From assembly GCA_024516035.1 (NCBI GenBank), contig CM044966.1, forward strand, positions 21,274,576 through 21,338,575: a stretch of 64,000 bases of DNA, given 5' to 3'. Origin of the DNA: Bactericera cockerelli (taxonomy: Eukaryota; Arthropoda; Insecta; Hemiptera; Triozidae). The notes under the pieces are model-generated. The model saw only the letters and a list, made by a program, of their open reading frames with translations. It had not been told where the DNA came from and made no database searches. The position numbers and the translations under genes were made by a program. This document shows positions 42,846 to 53,640 of the stretch, one piece after another (positions within the stretch are counted from its first letter, which is position 1; every line of letters begins with the position of its first letter).

Positions 42846-45800
42846 GTTGGCATAATGGGACTATCTGTCTTGCGCTGACAGTCGAAATAAAGCACTAATT
42901 GTACTAAACTTATACTTATTTATATTAACTATTTCAGCGTATTTACATTAGCTGTTGAATGATAGTAGTTTGGATTAACAAATATCAGATATTTAATCTT
43001 GTTTCATAATTCGGTTCTCACTGTCTAGAATTTGTTACGTAAATATTTCATCACGTAATACGTCATAGTGAATAGTTTCTTTTGTGAATTATAAAGCACA
43101 TAGTGTCTAAGTTTATCTAGTTGTTTCTGTGAATAATGTGACTTTTATAAAGATCAAGCAAAATCTGTCAACATCGAAAAAAAAGCTATTTATGAACCAT
43201 GCACTCCATACTTCAAACATCAATACAACATCCAGGATATATCTAGTAATTCAGGTAGCGTAGGGATCCGTTGGTTTGAATCCCACCCAGTGCATGAATA
43301 AATTTTACCTCATTATTTTGAGTTAGTGACCACATAATAATAAGACTCTCAGGGTTAGGTGGTAGAAAATGCTTAGAGCATTAACCTCGCCTGCTAGTTA
43401 CCTTCCACTAAAGAGTGTTATTATTCTTATAAATTAAAAAATATCATCATAGGGTGGTGTCATCGTGAACGAGAGTAGCCAGATAGTGGAGGAATGACTC
43501 AGCACTTCTACCACTGTCTTTACAAGAAGGCTAATAATTGACAAGGGCCCCCAGAACCAAGCCAATCCTGGTCTACTCCTGTTTATAGTCCCCCAGCCAG
43601 ACGGCAGGTCTACTCCCTGTTTATAGTCCCCCAGCCAGACTGCTGGTCTACTCAGTATTTATAGTTTCCCAGCCAGACTAAAATATTATTATTAAAATTA
43701 AAAAAAAAAACATTGTTCATATCACCCTATAGCGCTCATACGAATCCGCATAGAAGGTAGATTGGGCTATGTACTGCTGGACAATGGCTACGGTTTGCGG
43801 TCACCTGTGGTCCTCATGGAGGATGGAGCATACCCGCATAGACGTAAGTTAACTATGAAAAACCTGTGAAATAAAATTTACAATATCTCCGGCCCTGTTT
43901 TGATTAAAAATCTCAAGTGTTTAACAATTTTTACAATAAATGTAACTTCTTATAAATAAAAAAATTACTGAAATCTGTGAAATTATATTTCTGGCCCTGT
44001 TTTGATTAAAAATCTCATACCTATCCTAAAATACTTTTAATTTAAAACTATTTTCAGAAATGTATTACAAATAGGGTAGATACATTTAAGATTCCAAAGT
44101 TAACCCCCTTTGGGCAGCCCCTGGTTATGATAAAAAATCAAAACCTAATAGAAAAGATTTTCTCCTCGATATAACAATAACCGTGTTTTAGCAGTAAAAA
44201 AAAAATAATCCGTTCTCTAGATATATTGAGTGGCTTTTTTTTTTGGCTAACCCGTACATGCGGACCGTATACATCATAGGTTCTATCGATGTAAAAAAAT
44301 GTGTAAATGTATTTGTTGTTTTTTTTTTAATTTTACATGTATCTAATTCTAATCCAGTATATAGACATTGATTCTGCAACTGTCTACATAAATTATTATT
44401 ATTATTATCTGATCTGGTTGCAGGGTTTTCAGTGAAACCCTTACAATTAACACTGCGACCTAATTAGATCTATTGTGACCAGCTGATTCTATTTGGTTTT
44501 AACGTCCTGATTGAGATAGATAGTCAGGACTGGGGTTTTACCCTCCATTCGCTGGGAATCGTACCAGCTACCCACATTAACCTCACCCAGCTTGGGTAGG
44601 GCTAGAAATGCCAGCCTCTTATTTGGAGGAAATGTTTGGAGGGACCAGAATTTTCTTCAAAGAGTCTGCTCCAACCGGGGATCGAACTCGGGATCTCTGG
44701 ACTACGGGCAATAGTCACAACCATTACGCCACAGAGGCTGAATGTCTACATAAAACGTTAAATCAATCATTAAATAAAAAGTACATTACATTACCTGAGG
44801 GCTCTAGTATCAAAACCGGCTCTCTCCACTTTTTCTAATTTTACAGGATGGGCAAAAAACATATTGAATGATAACCCTTTAATCAATTTATTTGATTGTG
44901 GAGAGAGAACAGTTTGAAAATGAACGCATATTTTACAACAGAATTACTATGGGGGAGAGTAGGTTTTGAGATGTACCTAATGTTTTTTACAGTCTATTTA
45001 TTTGATTGTGGAGAAAGAACAGTTTGAAAATGAACGCATATTTTACAACAGAATTACTATGGGAGAGAGTAGGTTTTGAGATGTAATGTTTTTTACAGTC
45101 TATGCGACTTTAAAAAGAGATTCCAGGGGTACCAAAACCTCATTTTCAATTTTTTTGGAGAGAGCCGGTTTTGATACGGAGAGAGCAGGTGAGGGCTCTG
45201 TTCTCATTTATGATTTTGATTACTTGACGATCTTGGTGCTAATTAATATTAAATTTAATAAAGCTTTCACCAGGGACGCACGAGTTAGTAAGGTCATGGA
45301 GTTCTATCTCCCCCGGAGGGACTACATCCTAGCCAAGCATGCTGACACGGCCACCAACAATACCAATGCCGTCACCACGTACTACATTGAGAAACCCTAC
45401 TGCTCCTTTACAATGACCACAACCAAGTTGTACATTGCAACAATGAACAGGCTGATAGTCCGCCGGGATGAGACAGGTGAGTATCAAGCTTTTTTTACTT
45501 TTTATTATAGCCAGTGTCCGTGGCGTAACGGGTGTGACTACTGCCCGTAGTCCAGAGATCCTGAGTTCGATCCCTGGACGGAGCAGATTTTTTACACGAA
45601 AAAATTCTGTTCCCTCCGTACATGTGAGGCTGGCAATTCCGGCCCTACCCAGGCTGGGTGAGGTTAATGTGGGTAGCTGGTACGATTCCCAGCGAAGGGA
45701 GGGTAAAAACCCCGTCCTGTCTAGCTCAAGTCAGGACGTTAAAACCGAATAGAATCAATGGACATGAAAGGAGCCTAGACATTGGATCTGGGCGTCCATA

Positions 45801-48205
45801 TAATCCTCTCACCATCGTGATTTAGGTATCAATACCAATTTCACGGACACGGCATTATTACAATATAATATTATGTTTCATTATAAATTTTGTAATAATG
45901 AACAGTGCACTGGTAGTCAAGTGGTTAACGTCACAAAAAGCCCATTTATACTGCCTGAACATACATACCTACTACCTACATGTCAAAACTGACACAACTA
46001 CCTACTTACACACTAACATAGAACATTACTACTCACAAGAATATTCGACAAAACAACTACAAACTAACTTACCCACGCACTTCATAAAGATAGGTTAATT
46101 AGGAGAGGTTATTATTATTTTTTTTTAAATGACTCAAGACACTACTTTTACGTATCTTGCTGTGGTTATGTTATCAGCAGTGAGATACATATATAAATAA
46201 AACCTTTACAACACTAGCTTAATTAGGAACAGATAGGCCACCATATGAACCCTTTCATTTTTTATGTAGACACATATATAGCAAATAGCAACCACTTTTA
46301 TCAGTTTACTTTAGGAGGGGAATGCGGATAAGTTCAAAACAGGTGTAGCACCCCGAAACAGGCTTGTGAATACTAGCTACAATAACTCGCAATTTTTATA
46401 ATTGCTACAGAGATGTACATGTACATGAATATCAGAACATATCTGTACAGCTGTTTCGAGCTTACTTGCTTTCATCAGCAGGTGATAGTTCTGATTTTTC
46501 ATGCCATCAACTAACCTCTCTATTTTAATCAGTATAAACAAAAAAGTGAGAATCGGTGGCCATAATTGCACTACTGGTTGCTGCTCACATTCAAGCAGCT
46601 ACTCATTTTTCCTCACGAGGTATGAGTAGAAGCCGACCATCCAAAGAAAAAAATCTTCACTGTTAGGGAAATAGTTAAAAACATTTTTTGTTGTTGATAT
46701 TTATGTAGTTGTGAAACAAAGATAAACCACCATGTTTTTAAACTGTTAGGGATCAAATCCAGTTCTGAGTTTGATCTAGTGTGTTACTCACCTGGCCACG
46801 GTGGCTACAGCAGTTATTAAATTATTACAATACTTTACAAGGCAATACCAAGCATTAGGTATTATTATTATACAACACTTTATTTTTTTTTTTTTTTTTT
46901 TAGGCTTTAATGGCAGGATTCTCAAATTGCTTGAGCTCTTCCACCCAACCATTTGTTGCTGACTGGTGGTCAGCAACAATAGAAATAGAAGGAAATAAGA
47001 GAAGCAGTATGGGATAGGAATGAAAAAAAAAAGATGTAGAAAAAAGTAACAATAATAATGACAATCAAGAGCTACGGAATATCAGAATAGAACTCCTCAA
47101 CAAGGACTTTGAAACCGTCAATGCTTAGATATAAATAAACATAAATAGACAGATAAATTTAGATATAAATAGACATTATGTACAATAGAAATAATTATTT
47201 TAACAATGAAAAAAAAAAAAAAATGAAAACAATTTATACAATAAAAATGAAAAAGAATAGAAAAATATATAAAAACATATTTATGTCCTAACTAAAGGGC
47301 GGGGTTGGTATTGGTGAAGGTAGGGCTATCGGCTACAAAAACTCTTTGTCACTGCGATTTGTGACATATTGCCTATGGCAATCTCTTCCACCCAACCCTT
47401 TGGCTATCAATGTGTTTTTTACTTGAATATCCCCGGGTTTCAATCATACCTCGTGAGGAAAAATGAGTTGCCGCTTCAATGCGGGATTATTGTCTACGAT
47501 GGTATTTTTCTCCATTTTATCTGGAAACGCACAAACCAGCTACTCCAATTATTCTCACCCAGCCTGATTGAGGCCGATGTTTTTTTTATAATTATTGTGA
47601 ATTCCATTCTTTTCCGCAGGTACTGTAATGGCGTTTATAAAAATGAACTTGATTCACAAACCCGAGTTTTCAATGGGGCGGCGTCCTAACAGGAACAGTA
47701 GAACAATCCATAAGATGATCCCTTTTGGCTCCCGCGAGAATTTAAACGGGGTAAGGTGCATTCCTTGTTTTGCTAATCTCTGACCTCGAGGTAGGTGTCA
47801 GTGGAAAGTCCACCTTCCCACACGGCAGTGCGGCACAAAATATAACTATTATTTTTTTAGGAAAAAAAACATCTTTGTTTTTACATTAATAAACATTTGT
47901 TTTTTTACATTAGAGATATATGAATGTATTTTACATTAAAAAAACAACAAAAATGTTTTATCACATTAAAAAACAAAGATGTTTTTTATTTCATTTTCAA
48001 CATTTTTCCAAACGTTGATTTTCAGACTTTGAAGCAGCACTACGATCAGGTCCTGAGCGTGTTGAACTACACAGGTCTAGAAGAGATGTTGACTCTGGCC
48101 GAAGATATTTACCGAGATGAGACGTTCAAAAAAAGAAGTTGGAAGTTGGTGCATCAGATTGCACATATATATCATAATAACATCTCAAGAAATGTACCAT
48201 TTTAA
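39711..48205 (+). CDS. Secreted protein with arylamine N-acetyltransferase-like layout
   Basis: Join of 39711-39786, 41232-41478, 41867-42294, 43733-43843, 45285-45476, 47620-47750, 48026-48205: 1365 nt, 454 residues, phases consistent. Residues 1-25 form a signal peptide (IWLIFCSLGICWT). Seen: KEFPFTNIPEF near residue 100; IPSTLCTSLSIEILNRLIRR with Cys145; FDFSHSAALIRIRIEGRL with His248; GYVLLDNGYG with Asp267; then a basic strand (MNRLIVRR) and a helical end. Known: NATs carry a Cys-His-Asp triad, a PFENL motif before Cys, and a (V/L)D(V/A)GFG motif at Asp. The order matches, but Cys-His spacing (103) is far larger than in NATs, and classic NATs are cytosolic. I infer a distant NAT/transglutaminase-like fold; enzyme activity is uncertain. 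The exon 5 start is the least sure. Confidence 0.72.
40395..41150. mobile_element. Non-autonomous DNA element with ~57-bp terminal inverted repeats
   Basis: Left end ctagaagcccgccgattgaa, right end its reverse complement; arms identical over about 57 bp to gtagcatcc. The middle (40805-40905) holds a second inverted repeat (aggttgaaattagtgcaggt ... ctgcactaatttcaacct) around gggtcgcgcagcgaccc. No ORF. Lies in intron 1 of the NAT-like gene. Confidence 0.85.
41232..41478 (+). CDS. NAT-like gene exon 2
   Basis: Acceptor aaatctttcag, donor gtaaga, phase 1 in and 2 out. Encodes QNVNALFTRTKSQEMKKFGC and on to FPFTNIPEFM. Confidence 0.78.
41867..42294 (+). CDS. NAT-like gene exon 3 (candidate catalytic Cys and His)
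   Basis: Acceptor gaaaatttcag, donor gtaaga, phase 2 in and 1 out. Contains Cys in PSTLCTSLSIE, an acidic stretch (SAMDDDFDERNETIWVPK) and His in FDFSHSA at its end. Confidence 0.82.
42601..42842 (+). mobile_element. 5S rRNA-headed SINE, 5'-truncated
   Basis: Starts inside the 5S head at ccgaagttaagcgacatcca and ends in a ~36-nt A-rich tail. Lies in an intron of the NAT-like gene. Confidence 0.8.
43250..43435 (+). mobile_element. SINE family E, 5'-truncated
   Basis: Starts inside the B-box region (gatccgttggtttgaatccc) and runs through the body (gtgaccacataataataaga; gcattaacctcgcctgctag) to a TTATT tail. Confidence 0.7.
43733..43843 (+). CDS. NAT-like gene exon 4 (candidate catalytic Asp)
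   Basis: Acceptor tcaccctatag, donor gtaagt, phase 1 both sides. Encodes ALIRIRIEGRLGYVLLDNGY and GLRSPVVLMEDGAYPHR. Confidence 0.8.
44400..44740 (-). mobile_element. tRNA-headed SINE, family B (tail type 1), minus
   Basis: Reverse-strand copy: tail (tgatctggttgcagggtttt) on the left, head (cattacgccacagaggctg) on the right. Lies in an intron of the secreted NAT-like gene. Confidence 0.85.
44799..45205. repeat. Inverted repeat around a ~110-bp tandem duplication
   Basis: Outer arms agtatcaaaaccggctctct (44810 region) and ggagagagccggttttgata (45155-45180). Inside, a unit with ttgattgtggagagagaaca and tattttacaacagaattact is present twice (44888-44993; 44998-45098). Sits just before exon 5 of the NAT-like gene. 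Confidence 0.8.
45285..45476 (+). CDS. NAT-like gene exon 5
   Basis: Donor gtgagt, phase 1 out. Encodes SKVMEFYLPRRDYILAKHAD and on to IATMNRLIVRRDET. By phase the acceptor is the AG ending gacgcacgag (45284). The better-looking AG at 45273 (ttcaccag) is out of phase with exon 4 unless a small exon is missing. Confidence 0.65.
45508..45890 (+). mobile_element. tRNA-headed SINE, family B (tail type 2)
   Basis: Same head and central domain as 19799-20125 but a different tail: gacatgaaaggagcctagac, then tttaggtatcaatacc and acggcattatta. It starts about 30 bp after an exon end of the NAT-like gene. Confidence 0.85.
45905..47619 (+). other. NAT-like gene intron 5
   Basis: Family E SINE head (45905-45940), a taggctttaatggcaggatt phrase also seen at 1283 and a LINE tail at 47190-47400. 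No exon found. Confidence 0.5.
47620..47750 (+). CDS. NAT-like gene exon 6
   Basis: Acceptor cttttccgcag, donor gtaagg, phase 1 in and 0 out. Encodes GTVMAFIKMNLIHKPEFSMG and a basic run to SRENLNG. A different frame here is open over a longer range but breaks the splice phases. Confidence 0.72.
48026..48205 (+). CDS. NAT-like gene exon 7 (terminal)
   Basis: Acceptor gttgattttcag, phase 0 in, TAA at 48203-48205. Encodes a helical segment starting TLKQHYDQVLSVLNYTGLEE and ending NNISRNVPF. Confidence 0.78.
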   Translation, partial: TLKQHYDQVLSVLNYTGLEEMLTLAEDIYRDETFKKRSWKLVHQIAHIYHNNISRNVPF

Positions 48206-48361
48206 CTGCTTTGTTATTAACTGATATAACACTAGATATTTATTTCATTTTGCTTATTTATATTTGTATTGTATTTAAAAAATTATTTGATTTTTTTTAT
48301 CATTGCTTTTTATAAATATATATATCCTTGTACCACACATGTATATTATGTTTAGCGTGCA

Positions 48362-48367
48362 AATAAA
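48362..48367 (+). terminator. Polyadenylation signal of the NAT-like gene
   Basis: AATAAA 157 nt after the stop, followed by aatcttatctt; the nearest match downstream of the terminal exon. Confidence 0.6.
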
Positions 48368-48378
48368 ATCTTATCTTA

Positions 48379-48612
48379 TTAAACGGACAATATAACAAGC
48401 TGCTGTTGGACCTCAACACCAGACATGTCTCGATTTCTAAAGCTTGTCATGACAGCATATCGGTCCTCCTGGGCAGTTGTCTTCTTTGGTCTGACAGATC
48501 CTGGTCTCCAATCATACCTACTTGTCTGCCGATACCTTTGGTAAATTCTTTTCACCTTAGACTTTGACAAATTTAGGTGCCTGGCAACATCTCTTTCCTT
48601 AACACCTAGCAT
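48379..48612 (-). pseudogene. Tc1-type transposase fragment (DNA-binding part)
   Basis: Minus-strand frame of 77 codons: VARHLNLSKSKVKRIYQRYR and TTAQEDRYAVMTSFRNRDMS resemble the paired helix-turn-helix region of Tc1 transposases, and parallel the same region of the element at 49413-51038. Catalytic part absent. Confidence 0.65.
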
Positions 48613-49412
48613 CTCACCGTCTCACACAAGTGAAAATCCGAGATCTCCTTCCTTAACTCATGAGAATTAAAAGGAGGTTTCGTGACTTCTTGAAACTTGA
48701 AAATTTGGTTGAATTCTTCACTAACCCATTCAAGCCCAGAATGAACATTGAATTTGTAGGGTCGATCGCGTTGATTATCTGAGACTTTATAGTAGATCTT
48801 CTTCTGTAAAGGTTGGGCACCCCTGCTATATAATATGGTAAAAAAGAAAATAAATTCTGTGTTATGTTAGATAACATAAACCTACAATTTATACAGCCAG
48901 ATATTTCATAACTCATTATTTTCATAATATATCGAAACCATTTAAATTTTTACCAATTGGCCAGTTTATTTTATATTTCAATTAACATCAAATAGGTTAT
49001 AAAAATTCATACTAATCAAAAAAGTAGCAAAACAAAATTTTACTGTCAATCAAAATTTATGGTAAAGAATGAATCATTCGATTAGAAGAAATACAGAATC
49101 ACCTTCCATTAGAAGAAGAAACAAAGGACAATGGTTGATACATGGCGCGGTTCAATCCTTTCGGAAATGGTTCAAAACCACGATCAGGTATTTTTGTTTC
49201 GATTTTTTGACACCATTGGAGAAAACGCATCACTCACTAAGCTAAGTACCTGGGTTTTACCAGGAATAGCCAGCATCAAAATATTTCCAATTTGAGTGGT
49301 CATCCACCAAGTCCGAACCTTAATAGTTGTTGTTTAAGTTCAGTGATTTTGTGAAAACCATTTATTTAAATGTGGCATCAATGCCGTCTCGAATGGTGTT
49401 TCCGTTCATATA
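48613..49412. other. Spacer between Tc1 fragments
   Basis: AT-rich; a gtagatcttcttctgtaaag ... ggttgggcacc phrase recurs at 54126-54165. Nothing else recognised. Confidence 0.45.
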
Positions 49413-51038
49413 CACTTGCGAGCAATGAAACTAGGACACTTAAAAATTCCAAATTTTAAACTCTCCGATAATTTTCTCCTGAAACATATTGATTTCATTT
49501 GAAAGGTAATTTTGTTTTCTTTTATTTTAAGAAAAAAATAGGAAGATTGGACAACTCATTTCAAAGTAACAGGGTGGAATGTAAAAAATGTCAAAAAAAG
49601 AATACATTTGGGTTTAACAAAGTCATTATAAACATTTTATTTTTTTACAAATTTATAACATTTTCAAGGTTTTCAGTAGTTTGTGTTTCCCCCCTGGCCC
49701 TAATTACTGCTTCCAGTCGGTTTTTCATTAAAAAGATCAGATTTTTACCAACATCTTGAGGTAAATTGTCCCACTCCTCCCTTAGTGCCATTTTGAGCTC
49801 CACTGTGGTCGCAGGAGACGGATTTCTAGCTCGGACTTTTCTCTTTAGCATATCCTATAAATGTTCAATCGGATTTAGATCCGGACTGTTTGCAGGCAAG
49901 ACCAAAGTATCGGTTCCAACATCCTCTAGGTAACTAGTGACAGTGATTGCCTTGTGCGGTCGGGCGTTGTCATGCACGAGGACAAATTCTTCTCCATAAA
50001 ATGCAGCAAAAGGTATCACCTGGTCTTCCAGCACTTCCTCTATGTACCTTTCTGCCGTCAAACTTCCCCCCACTAGTCCACAATTGATGAAACAATGTCC
50101 GATTTAACTTCTGCTGTAATTCCACCCCAGAACATACAGGAACCACCACCAAATGCCACAGTTTCCTTGATACAGCATTGAGCAAATCGCTCCCCAGATC
50201 TTCGGTATACTCTTTCTCGCCTGTCATTCACATACAAGCATGCCCGGCTCTCATCCGTAAACAATACATGGCTCCATTGCTCATGGGTCCAATTGACATG
50301 TTGGAGTGCGAAGTCCAGGCGTGCTTGTCGGTGATGTGGGGCCAGCCTGGGGCCTGTAGCAGCTCTTTTGGGGGTCAAGTTTTTCTCCTTCAGTCTTCTC
50401 CTAACTGTCCACTCGCTAACAGCTACATCCCGTGTCCTCTGCAGCTCGTGCTGGACACCAACTGCGGAAATGTTACGATTTCTCAGAGAGGTCATCATGA
50501 TGCATCGGTCATCTCGAGCTGTTTTTTTGCGGGTACGACCTGATCCTGTACTGTGCTTGAAGCTATTGGTCTCCCTGTACCTCTTAAATAGTCTGCTGAC
50601 TGTAGATTTGCTGATTTTGAGCTGATTTGCAACATTTCTCACTGATAAACCACTTTCAAGCAAAGCAACCACACTTAAAGCTACTTCAGGAGTTGTGTCC
50701 ATTTTCACAGAACAAATGATACTGATATGATGTGAGAATTCATCATTTCAATAGCAAAAGAAAGAAAAATACTGGCCAAAATGGTTTAAAATGAATTTTT
50801 TACGTATTCTACAGATTTTCAAAAAAGGCTACCTTCTTGTTTGTTTGGAGTTGTCTGTCTAAAATTGCCATAACTCGGTAAAAATAAAGCCGATTCGAAT
50901 GAAACAAACTGTGTTTGAGAGATGAAAAAAATTACTTTTCAGTAAGGTATAACACTGGGCCTAAAAAGCATGCATCGCGTCACAGCGATAGTAGAATTTA
51001 GAAGGAAACAAGTGTCCTAGTTTCATTGCTCGCAAGTG
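49413..51038 (-). mobile_element. Tc1-like DNA transposon, 1626 bp, complete ends, inactive
   Basis: Terminal inverted repeats cacttgcgagcaatgaaact plus aggacact match perfectly at both ends, and a TA flanks each side (49411-49412; 51039-51040), as expected for Tc1/mariner target duplications. One minus-strand transposase reading frame fills the interior (see 49645-50708). The perfect TIRs suggest recent arrival; the frame breaks suggest this copy cannot make transposase itself. Confidence 0.93.
49645..50708 (-). pseudogene. Tc1-like transposase (DDE type), broken
   Basis: Starts MKMDTTPEVALSVVALLESG. N-terminal helix-turn-helix (SVRNVANQLKISKSTVSRLF) and a second one (VAVSEWTVRRRLKE) are followed by the catalytic blocks VLFTDES (first Asp), VLVHDNARPHKA (second Asp) and PDLNPIEHL (Glu; 34-residue-type spacing). 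The frame shifts near 50073 (after IVSSIVD, resuming GGSLTAERYIEE), and a TAG follows NPIEHL before the C-terminal block DMLKRKVRARNPSP. Family length is about 340 residues, which the pieces together match. Confidence 0.9.
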
Positions 51039-51155
51039 TATTTTGGAACACAAATCGCATTTCTGAAATTTATTAAAAGGTTCACCAAAGCTTCTTAGCG
51101 AGTAACATAATGTAATGTATAGATCAAGTTTGCTTTCTTTTTACTCGTATTTCAG

Positions 51156-51248
51156 ATAAGTCACATCAAGATCAGAAACAAAGCCACTCGTCAAAGTTAT
51201 GAACGTCGTCGGAGAAATCGTGACCGAAACTTGATGACTCGATCATAA
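51156..51248 (+). CDS. Candidate terminal exon, basic peptide
   Basis: After a good acceptor (tttactcgtatttcag) a phase-0 frame reads ISHIKIRNKATRQSYERRRR then NRDRNLMTRS and TAA. It could be an alternative last exon for the NAT-like gene (exon 6 also leaves in phase 0) or belong to an unseen gene. The Tc1 element lies between. Confidence 0.3.
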   Translation: MSHIKIRNKATRQSYERRRRNRDRNLMTRS

Positions 51249-51587
51249 TTGTGACAGATGAAACAAAATGAGGATTGAACAAGAACAGTATACGAGAGAT
51301 TTTTTGTACTATCTTAGGATTCCTGATCCAATAAATCTCATGCATTTTTACTTTAGTTTTCATTCAAAGCTTAAAAAGTCACCTTTACATTTCATTTAAT
51401 GTTTATACCTATTAAATTTGAGATACAGAACTAATCGTATCAATTTAATTATACAAAGATTCTAAGCAAGGAATTAAATCCTAACCTCATTAAAACCAGA
51501 AAGTGACTAATAACAAAAAAACTTTCAAATGAGTAAACATTAAAAAAAACATGAATGATTTAAGTATCTTTATTCTTTACTCTTACA

Positions 51588-53640
51588 GGTACTGTCTACA
51601 AAATTATGAAGTATGAGAATCAAAATTCTGAGTCTACAAAATTGTGAAGTATGAGAATCAAAATTCTGAGTCAACAAAATTGTGAAGTATGAGAATCAAA
51701 ATTCTGAGTCTACAAAATTGTGAAGCATGAGAGTCAAAATTCCGGAGTCTACAAAATTGTGAAGTATGAGAGTCAAAATTCCAGAGTCTACAAAATTGTG
51801 AAGTATGAAGTATGAGAGTATGTTGTAATGTATGTTGTAATGAAATGAACAGGTTTTATATTATTTCTGCTTGAAGTATGAGAGTCAAAATTCTGAGTCT
51901 ACAAAATTGTGAGGTATGAGAGTCAAAATTCCGGAGTCTACAAAATTGTGAAGTATGAGAGTCAAAATTCTGAGTCTACAAAATTGTGAAGTATGAGAGT
52001 CAAAATTCTGAGTCTACAAAATTGTAAAGTATGAGAGTCAAAATTCCGGAGTCTACAAAATTATGAAGTATGAGAGTCAAAATTCTGAGTTTACAAAATT
52101 GTGAAGTATGAGAGTCAAAATTCCGGAGTCTACAAAATTGTGAAGTATGAGAGTCAAAATTCCAGAGTCTACAACAAAATTGTGAAGTATGAGAGTCAAA
52201 ATTCCGGAGTCTACAAAATTGTGAAGTATGAGAGTCAAAATTCCGGAGTCTACAAAATTGTGAAGTATGAGAGTCAAAATTCCAGAGTCTACAAAATTGT
52301 GAAGTATGAGAGTCAAAATTCTGAGTCTACAAAATTGTGAAGTATGAGAGTCAAAATTCTGAGTCTACAAAATTGTGAAGTATGAGAGTCAAAATTCTGA
52401 GTCTACAAAATTGTGAAGTATGAGAGTCAAAATTCTGAGTTTACAAAATTGTGAAGTATGAGAGTCAAAATTCCGGAGTCCACAAAAATGTGAAGTATGA
52501 GAATCAAAATTCCGGAGTCTACAAAATTGTGAAGTATGACAGTCAAAATTCCGGAGTCTACAAAATTGTGAAGTATGAAGTATGAGAGTATGTTGTAATG
52601 TATGTTGTAATGAAATGAACAGGTTTTATATTATTTCTGCTTGAAGTATGAGAGTCAAAATTCTGAGTCTACAAAATTGTGAAGTATGAGAGTCAAAATT
52701 CTGAGTTTACAAAATTGTGAAGTATGAGAGTCAAAATTCCGGAGTCTACAAAATTGTGAAGTATGAGAGTCAAAATTCCAGAGTCTACAACAAAATTGTG
52801 AAGTATGAGAGTCAAAATTCCGGAGTCTACAAAATTGTGAAGTATGAGAGTCAAAATTCCAGAGTCTACAAAATTGTGAATTATGAGAGTCAAAATTCTG
52901 AGTCTACAAAATTGTGAAGTATGAGAGTCAAAATTCTGAGTCTACAAAATTGTGAAGTATGAGAGTCAAAATTCCAGAGTCTACAAAATTGTGAAGTATG
53001 AGAGTCAAAATTCTGAGTCTACAAAATTGTGAAGTAAGACAGTCAAAATTCCAGAGTCTACAAAAAAATTGTGAAGTATGAGAGTCAAAATTCCAGAGTC
53101 TACAAAATTGTGAAGTATGAGAGTCAAAATTCCAGAGTCTACAACAAAATTGTGAAGTATGAGAGTCAAAATTCCGGAGTCTACAAAATTGTGAAGTATG
53201 AGAGTCAAAATTCCAGAGTCTACAAAATTGTGAATTATGAGAGTCAAAATTCTGAGTCTACAAAATTGTGAAGTATGAGAGTCAAAATTCTGAGTCTACA
53301 AAATTGTGAAGTATGAGAGTCAAAATTCCAGAGTCTACAAAATTGTGAAGTATGAGAGTCAAAATTCTGAGTCTACAAAATTGTGAAGTATGACAGTCAA
53401 AATTCCGGAGTTTACAAAATTGTGAAACATGAGAGTCAAAATTCCGGAGTCTACAAAATTGTGAAGTATGAGAGTCAAAATTCCGGAGTCTACAAAATTG
53501 TGAAGTATGAGAGTCAAAATTCCGGAGTCTACAAAATTGTGAAGTATGAAAATAAAAATTCCGGAGTCTACAAAATTGTGAAATATGAAAGTCAAAATTC
53601 TGAAGTCAACAAAAATTTTAAGTGTGAAAATTAAAATTAG
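51588..53640. repeat. 38/39-bp tandem array bounded by splice-like signals
   Basis: About 50 units of gaagtatgagagtcaaaatt plus c(c)ggagtctacaaaattgt. Units of 39 bp keep a frame reading KYESQNSGVYKIV (plus) or TLILHNFVDSGIL (minus); 38-bp units break it. A larger block containing gtatgttgtaatgtatgttg is repeated at 51801-51870 and 52570-52650. The array starts right after tactcttacag and ends at ttagag followed by gtaagt. Confidence 0.92.

Larger units (their letters stand above)
42295..43732 (+). other. NAT-like gene intron 3
   Basis: Contains the truncated 5S-headed SINE, a truncated family E SINE and a family F tail (43447 on) followed by a gtctactccctgtttatagt direct repeat. No additional exon seen. 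Confidence 0.6.

Noticed and set aside
45099..45188. Possible 90-nt exon between NAT-like exons 4 and 5 (phase-neutral, AG and GT ends)
   Set aside because: It lies inside an inverted repeat and overlaps duplicated non-coding DNA; family-like pattern does not need it. Transcript data could overturn this.
52077..53634. KYESQNSGVYKIV-type open frames
   Set aside because: They follow 39-bp units and stop whenever a 38-bp unit occurs; both strands are open, so I call it an array rather than a protein.
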